Shown one piece after another: positions 59,289 through 64,000 of a stretch of 64,000 bases of DNA. The notes beneath the pieces were generated by a model. It made no database searches and was not told the DNA's origin. It saw only the letters and a list, made by a program, of their open reading frames with translations. The translations under genes and the position numbers were made by a program. Origin of the DNA: Acidobacteriota bacterium (lineage in GTDB: Bacteria; Actinomycetota; Acidimicrobiia; Acidimicrobiales; Microtrichaceae); NCBI GenBank assembly GCA_003577145.1, contig QEUP01000008.1:41326-105325 (forward strand), read 5' to 3'. How positions within the stretch are numbered: the stretch's first letter is position 1; each line of letters opens with the position of its first letter.

Positions 59289-62200
59289 GCCTCTGATTCG
59301 ATCAGCTCGAGATAGGGCGAGAGCTCGGGCGCGCTGCGCTTTGCCTCGGCCTGCTCGAACCGGGCGCGCACACAGAGCCGGTCGAACACGCAGTAGGTGC
59401 AGTTCGCGTTGGTGTCGTGGAACCAGTTCCAGGGACCCGGGTTGGGCGGGAACAGGCCCGACGCAATGCCGTCTGCGATCCTCGACACCACCTCGACGAA
59501 TCGTTGACGCCGCGCGCGGTCGTACTCGTAGCCGAGAAGCTCGAACCGGCCCTTGCGGGAGACGAACCAGTAGAACACCCGGGCCAGGTCGGATCCGTAG
59601 CGTTGCCGGGAGGCCTCGGCGTAGACCGGCAGCTGCAGCCTCGTCCCCCCGGCAACTGGGTCGTCGAGGACCTCCATGTAGCTGTCGGGCTTGCCGGTCT
59701 TGTAGTCGAGCACGACCGGCGACCCGTCAGCGGCCAGGTCGACCCTGTCGGCGTAGCCGCGGAAGCTGATCAGGCGCCCGTCGGGCAAGGTGAGCGTCGC
59801 CGGCTCTTCGCCGTCGATGCCGAAGGGGAGCTCGACGGCCTCGGGGACCGCTCGCAGCTCGCGACGAAGCTGCTCGTCGGCGTCGAGGAAGGCCAACAGG
59901 TCGGTGAGCATGTCCGCCTGATGGAGGCGCCACAGCAGAGACCGGCCGGTGACCCCCCTTGCCTCCCGCGCGGCGAAGCACTCCTGTGCCAGCTCGAGGA
60001 GGAGCTCCCGCTCGTCGTCGGACCAGCCTTGATCGGGAGCCGGCCGTTCCTCTGCCGGGCGCTCCAGCACGAGGCGGAAGAACCGCTCGAGGATCTCGTG
60101 GATCAGCCCACCCCTTTCGAGTGGATCGATCTCGAAGATGCGTTCGGGCTTGGCCAGCTCACCCAGCCCGAGGACGTCACCCAGGAAGTAGCTGAAGGGG
60201 CACGACGCCCACCGCTCCAGCCTGGTGGCCGCGGTGAGCGTGCTGTCGGCAGGACCGCTGATCCCGGTTCCGGCGAGATTGCCGTCGTAGGAGGTGAACG
60301 ACGACGAGCTCCGCGCCTCGATGGTCGCGAGCGCCGCCGACAACGGTTCGCAGCCGACCAGGGGGTGCAGGTGCAGCTCCTCGCCCGCCTCGGTGTGACG
60401 CAACAGGGAGCCCAGATCGTGATCGGTCACCGAAGCCGGCGTCGCAGCCTGGCGGACCCCGGCCAGGTAGGACTCGACGACGGCGACGCTGGGCAGAGTG
60501 AGGTCGGCGACCTCGCTGCTGTACACCCGCCGGCCGGCGTGCGAGGCCATCGAGTCGAGCACCCACCGCGACACGAGGCGTTGGCGGCCGGTGCGCTCGT
60601 CGCCGCGCCCGTACACCAGCACCCGCTCGTCCAGCCCGCTCGCCAGCGCTGCAAGGAAGAAGCGGTGCTCGACATGGATCTGTTCGGCCTGCAGCACCAG
60701 CTCGCCGGAGACCGCGCACCGGCGCTCGCGGTCGGGCAACAGCGAGCTCTCCCGGCGCGGTGCCGGGCAGGTTCCCTCGGTCATGCCGACGACGAAGATG
60801 ACATCGACATCGAGGCCCGGAGCCATGCTGAGCGGACCGCACACGACGCCCTCCCCGAACCGGCCTCGACGGGGCATCGGCGAATCGAGCTCGTCGACCA
60901 CCGCGTGCGCGAAGGTCTCGAGCGTGGGGCCCGGCTCGACAAGGTCGAGGGCCGCCAGCCTTTCGAGCGCCCCTTGGACCCCCTCGTACGCCTCGAGCTC
61001 GGCTTCTTCCCAACCCGAGCGCGTCGCTGCCGGGCCCAGGAGCCCGAGCATCGCATCGTGCGCCCAGGCCGACATGCCCCGCCAGGTACGAGGGATCGAC
61101 GTCGGGTCCAGCTTGCGGGCCAGGCCGGCGACGAAGCGGCCCAGCGCTGCGGTCAGCTCGATACGGCTCCGGTAGTGGCGGCGGGAGGCGGCGCTGCTCT
61201 GGTCGGCTCCGGTCGCCTGCAACCTCTCCTGGAGTTGCGCGCGGTAGCGGTCGAGCTTGGTCTGCCAGTCGGGTGCACCTGCGAGGACTCCCGCCCGTCT
61301 CGAGATCGTGTCCCAGGCGCCGGCGGGCACGATCCGCCCGTCCTCACCCAGGACAGGCGCCTCGGCAAGGAGGTCGATGACGTCGTCACGGGCCAGGCCG
61401 GCAGCGGGGAGCGCGAGGAGCGCGAGGAGGACCCGCCCTGCGACCGACCCCGAAAGCGAACGACCCGATGGAGCGTTGTGGGGGATACCCGCAGCGTCGA
61501 GGTGCTCGTTGACGAGACGGCAGTACTGCTCACCCCGTGGGTACAAGACACCGATGCGGTTGAGGGGGGTGCCCCTCTCGGCCCGGACCATGAGCTCTCT
61601 CACCACTGCTCGCACCTCTTCGTCGGTGTCGGCGACGCTGATCATCGAAGTGGCGAACGGCACCGTGACCTCTGCGGCATCGACAGGGCCGCCGAAGCTC
61701 TCGGCCAGCTCGATCACCCGCCGATCCGCCTCGCCCACGCCGGTGATCCCCACCAGCACCTCGACCGGGACCACACCGGCCAGGGCACGGACCAGAGCCC
61801 TCATGGCCGGTGTCAGGTCACCGGGCAAGAACAGGTTCACCGGCCCGAGCCCTTCGGCGATGGCAGCCGCGTCCGGGACCGGATCAGAGACGGCCTCCAC
61901 GGCGGCGGAAGCCAGGTCGTCCTCGCCGTAGCGATCGCCGAGCAGCGCCTTCACCTCGTTGAAGAGCCGGAGGACCTCCCTGGTCCGTCGCTGCGGCGAT
62001 CGAGCCAGCCGGTCGAGGGTCTCGGGCAGGCAGCGGCTCAGCTCGCCATAGACGCGCAACAGGGCGACCTCGGTGCTGGGATGGCGGGCAACCGGTGCGA
62101 AGTACCCCTTGTCACCGGCCAGCACCCTGCGGATCGTCGCGCCGAGCACGGGATTGGTCAGCGGCTTCAACCCGCGCCTGGCCAGCGCCGGTGCACCCAG

Positions 62201-62461
62201 ACGAGCAGCCACGCCGTAGAGCGTGTCGAACGACACGTTGGCGATGCCGCGCGCACCCCCGGCCCGGGCCTGCGGCTGATCGAGGACACCCGAGGCCAGC
62301 AGGCGCCGCATCGACAGCCCCGCGAAGTTCGACGGGACCACCACCGTCGCCGGAGCCAGCGGATCGTCACCCTTGGTCGCGGCGAGCCACTCGGCCAACG
62401 CCAAACCTGCCGGCCGGCCGAATGCGACCGGTTTCACATCGAGGCGTGGCTCATCCGGCAT
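59285..62461 (-). CDS. AddB-like nuclease subunit with Fe-S cluster
   Basis: 1058 aa. Inactive-helicase plan: the N-terminus reads VVVPSNFAGLSMRRLL, where active AddB proteins have GxxGxGK, so no Walker A is visible. The C-terminal PD-(D/E)xK nuclease has FRGYADRVDLAADGSPVVLDYKTGKPD (short: VVLDYKTGK). It is flanked by the Cys ligands of a [4Fe-4S] staple: SCPFSYFLGD near 755 and CTYCVFDRLC near 1025. With the AddA-like gene it forms a RecBCD/AddAB-type end-resection complex. The divergent 62462-62636 stretch holds no gene I can support. Confidence 0.88.
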   Translation of the reverse strand: MPDEPRLDVKPVAFGRPAGLALAEWLAATKGDDPLAPATVVVPSNFAGLSMRRLLASGVLDQPQARAGGARGIANVSFDTLYGVAARLGAPALARRGLKPLTNPVLGATIRRVLAGDKGYFAPVARHPSTEVALLRVYGELSRCLPETLDRLARSPQRRTREVLRLFNEVKALLGDRYGEDDLASAAVEAVSDPVPDAAAIAEGLGPVNLFLPGDLTPAMRALVRALAGVVPVEVLVGITGVGEADRRVIELAESFGGPVDAAEVTVPFATSMISVADTDEEVRAVVRELMVRAERGTPLNRIGVLYPRGEQYCRLVNEHLDAAGIPHNAPSGRSLSGSVAGRVLLALLALPAAGLARDDVIDLLAEAPVLGEDGRIVPAGAWDTISRRAGVLAGAPDWQTKLDRYRAQLQERLQATGADQSSAASRRHYRSRIELTAALGRFVAGLARKLDPTSIPRTWRGMSAWAHDAMLGLLGPAATRSGWEEAELEAYEGVQGALERLAALDLVEPGPTLETFAHAVVDELDSPMPRRGRFGEGVVCGPLSMAPGLDVDVIFVVGMTEGTCPAPRRESSLLPDRERRCAVSGELVLQAEQIHVEHRFFLAALASGLDERVLVYGRGDERTGRQRLVSRWVLDSMASHAGRRVYSSEVADLTLPSVAVVESYLAGVRQAATPASVTDHDLGSLLRHTEAGEELHLHPLVGCEPLSAALATIEARSSSSFTSYDGNLAGTGISGPADSTLTAATRLERWASCPFSYFLGDVLGLGELAKPERIFEIDPLERGGLIHEILERFFRLVLERPAEERPAPDQGWSDDERELLLELAQECFAAREARGVTGRSLLWRLHQADMLTDLLAFLDADEQLRRELRAVPEAVELPFGIDGEEPATLTLPDGRLISFRGYADRVDLAADGSPVVLDYKTGKPDSYMEVLDDPVAGGTRLQLPVYAEASRQRYGSDLARVFYWFVSRKGRFELLGYEYDRARRQRFVEVVSRIADGIASGLFPPNPGPWNWFHDTNANCTYCVFDRLCVRARFEQAEAKRSAPELSPYLELIESEA

Positions 62462-62636
62462 CGACGACGATCGTACGCCCCCGCGGTGACAGCCAAGAGG
62501 GGGCCTGGGTGCTCGACTCGAGCTCCCCGGTCCCCGGCCAGCGAGGCCGAGCTCAGCACCCGAGATCCCCCGCCGTAGATGTCACGACGTACGGGTACAC
62601 TCTCACTGTCTCATCCAGAGGACCCGAGGGACCCGG

Positions 62637-62673
62637 CCCGACGACGGCCCGACGACGGTCCGACGACGGTCCG
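62637..62673 (+). repeat. 11-bp tandem repeat, 3.4 copies
   Basis: Units CCCGACGACGG, CCCGACGACGG, TCCGACGACGG and a partial TCCG, in the leader of the interrupted gene at 62726. A TACACT box at 62596-62601 lies further left and may be that gene's -10. Confidence 0.8.
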
Positions 62674-62725
62674 CCAACCGGCCGAACGGCAACGGTGGCA
62701 ACGCCGGGTTCGATGAGGAGTACCC

Positions 62726-62775
62726 ATGCTCACGCTGATCCGATCCCGTCGCCGGCTCCTTGCGCTCGCCGACTT
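62726..62775 (+). pseudogene. 5' stub of a gene cut off by the IS1380-type remnant
   Basis: ATG 62726 follows a good GAGGAG site and reads MLTLIRSRRRLLALADFA, after which the sequence becomes antisense transposase and hits a stop at 62795. The basic, hydrophobic start looks like a real N-terminus, possibly a signal or membrane segment. The rest of the gene is not in the window on this side. Confidence 0.55.
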
Positions 62776-63777
62776 TGCGTGGTCGCGGTGGAACTGATCG
62801 ACGGCGACGGTTGGTAGCTCCACGTCGGTGATGAAGGCGTGGTGGCGCCAGTCGGGCCACAGTCGTCGTTGTGCCGTCTCGGTCAGGCGGGTGCGGCGCA
62901 CGACCAACCGCAGCTCGCGGCGTCGCCGTCCTTTGCCGGTCACCTAGCTCGTCTCGGCCACCTGGGCCTCGCCGCCGTCGGGGTAGGCAATGGGTGTCCA
63001 CGCGGACTCGTCGATGGCGTCGATCGCCTTGCGGATGCTGGGGTTGATGCGCACCGTGATCGACCACGACACCCCCAGTCGGGTGAGCGTGTCGATGAGC
63101 GCATAGTCGCAGAACCCGGCGTCGCCGCGCACCACCAGCGCTCCCCTCGCCCCAGCGCGGCGAACGCGAGCGATGAGCTCCTCAGCGAAGCGCTTGGCGC
63201 CCCGCTGGGACGAGCCCTTGCGCAGCCGGGCGTGCAGCACCTCACCGGTGTCAGCCCGCGTCGCCAACAACGGGTGGTAGCCCAACACCTTCGTGTAGCC
63301 GTAGGCGGCGCCCTGCTTCGCCTTGCCGTGAACCTCGCAGATTGTCGAGTCCACATCGGTCGTCATCGCCTTGTCGTCGGGGCCGGCGCCCAGGGACCGG
63401 GCCCGGCCGATCGTCTCGGCGATCACCGCGTCGAGCTGGCGGACGTGCCCGAAGGTGAACGACCGCAGGAACGTGCCCAACGTCGACGGGGCCATCACTC
63501 GGAACGGCAACACCGCCTCGGTCGCTCCCGCCCGCAGCTTGTCGGCGTGGTCGATGTGGGACCCACCGGCGAGGATCGCCGCTACCAGCGTGAGGATCTT
63601 GCGCCCCGGCGCGGCGCCACCGACACCGCCGGCGAGGCGCACGATGCGGTTGACGGGCGCTTCGAGCCCCAGACGGATATTCAACGTCGCCGGGATGATC
63701 AAGCCCGCGTCGGCGACGAGCGTTTCGTCGTCGAAGGTCGCCTCGATGCGGTCGATTGTGTGCGATACTCGACTCAC
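62776..63777 (-). pseudogene. IS1380-family transposase, truncated and interrupted
   Basis: Starts at GTG 63777 (GGAGG upstream): VSRVSHTIDRIEATFDDETLVADAGLI, shown in part. The DDE core has TTDVDSTICEVHGKAKQGAAYGY and VVRGDAGFCDYALI (in part). The frame is broken by TAG at 62944-62946 after VAETS. The same frame continues with GKGRRRRELRLVVRRTRL and RLWPDWRHHAFITD to FHRDHA at 62776, where similarity stops. About the last quarter of a normal ~450-residue transposase is missing, so it is inactive. Confidence 0.85.
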
Positions 63778-63900
63778 TGGAAATGCCTCCCGGGTAGGCG
63801 ACGACGATTGGCTTTGAGCACCGTCATCGTCCCAGGCCAGGGAGGCTTTTCCACGGATGCGCGCCGTGTCAGGCAATCAGTTCATCGGTGGATCCGGCCT
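62776..63900 (-). mobile_element. IS1380-type insertion sequence remnant
   Basis: It includes the decayed transposase and about 120 bp upstream of its start. The right (transposase-5') end is not sharply defined; the left end is a deletion joint at about 62776 inside another gene's fifth tenth of codons. I could not find a matching terminal inverted repeat pair or target duplication, as expected if one end was deleted. Confidence 0.65.
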
Positions 63901-63932
63901 GAAGTGTCACACCCTGCTGGGATGATGGGGCC

Positions 63933-64000
63933 ATGCCAGTGGAAGCCACCTCCATCGGGTCCCGCCTCGGGGTGCGGCCTCGTTTCGAGGATGTCGATGT
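63933..64000 (+). CDS. 5' end of a gene running off the right edge
   Basis: ATG 63933 (MPVEATSIGSRLGVRPRFED...) stays open to the end of the window, 22 codons. GGGATGATGGGG just upstream could be its ribosome-binding site. Too short to assign; the opening recalls some GNAT-type proteins but that is a weak impression. Confidence 0.5.
   Translation, partial: MPVEATSIGSRLGVRPRFEDVD

Noticed and set aside
55887..62578. Long forward open frames opposite the AddA/AddB-like genes (784 and 1053 codons)
   Set aside because: They mirror the codon bias of the minus-strand genes and show no motif; the antisense genes carry complete helicase and nuclease motifs.
1..64000. CRISPR arrays, rRNA or tRNA genes, prophage genes
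   Set aside because: No regularly spaced repeats, no rRNA landmarks, no cloverleaf with a GTTCGA-type T-loop and no phage structural proteins were noticed by eye; a tRNAscan or Infernal run would be needed to be sure.

Overview
The window is GC-rich and densely coded. Its gene content points to an actinobacterium, most likely an uncultured member of the Acidimicrobiia. The pointers are F420-type LLM and DDN-like oxidoreductases, three wax-ester/triacylglycerol synthases, menaquinone MenB, an Rpf-like lysozyme domain, many GTGA/ATGA gene overlaps and several starts that look leaderless. The taxonomic placement is inference. I saw no rRNA, tRNA or CRISPR array.

Layout. 1-5120: end of an ABC exporter, a radical-SAM sulfatase-type maturase with a SEC-C tail, then a small Fe-S/nitrogen-oxide-flavoured locus (SufR-like regulator, double DUF2249 protein, and a divergent heme-copper-oxidase-like membrane protein fused to a DUF59 domain, with two dyads in the shared promoter region). 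5138-18712: an SDR, a three-gene ABC exporter, a second SDR, a lipoprotein, an epoxide-hydrolase-like protein, two carbohydrate enzymes around an LLM oxidoreductase, a TetR gene with palindromic operators, an enoyl-CoA hydratase and a half-size ABC-F ATPase. 19093-25217: Rieske oxygenase with a duplicated 3' end, GltB-like flavoprotein, a TerC-UspA operon behind a clear yybP-ykoY (manganese) riboswitch, a DUF4097 protein and a class III cyclase. 25240-35038: a lipid region with three WS/DGAT acyltransferases, a DDN-like protein, an orphan type II molybdoenzyme catalytic subunit, an acyl-CoA dehydrogenase with Asp where Glu is usual, and an SDR. 35026-39320: ATP-grasp protein, MenB, methyltransferase, LLM oxidoreductase, TetR.

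39622-46574 is the centre of interest: a complete clade-II-type nitrous-oxide-reductase operon, nosZ - NosB-like membrane protein - nosD - nosF - nosY - nosL - cytochrome c, with four consecutive start/stop overlaps and a CRP/FNR-like dyad upstream of nosZ. NosZ, NosL and the cytochrome c all carry lipoprotein-type signals, as does a PQQ-dehydrogenase-like protein convergent with the operon (46605-48170). This suggests N2O reduction by a membrane-tethered chain on the outer face of a monoderm cell. It would couple with the DUF2249/DUF59 locus at the left if that also belongs to nitrogen-oxide metabolism (inference).

48167-64000: an NYN-like protein, a broken small gene, a beta-lactamase-fold esterase, an OYE-family flavoprotein, a LOG-family protein with an Rpf-like protein and an acyl-CoA ligase, an AddA/AddB-like recombination pair, and a decayed IS1380-type element that has cut off the start of another gene. 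A new forward gene begins at the right edge.
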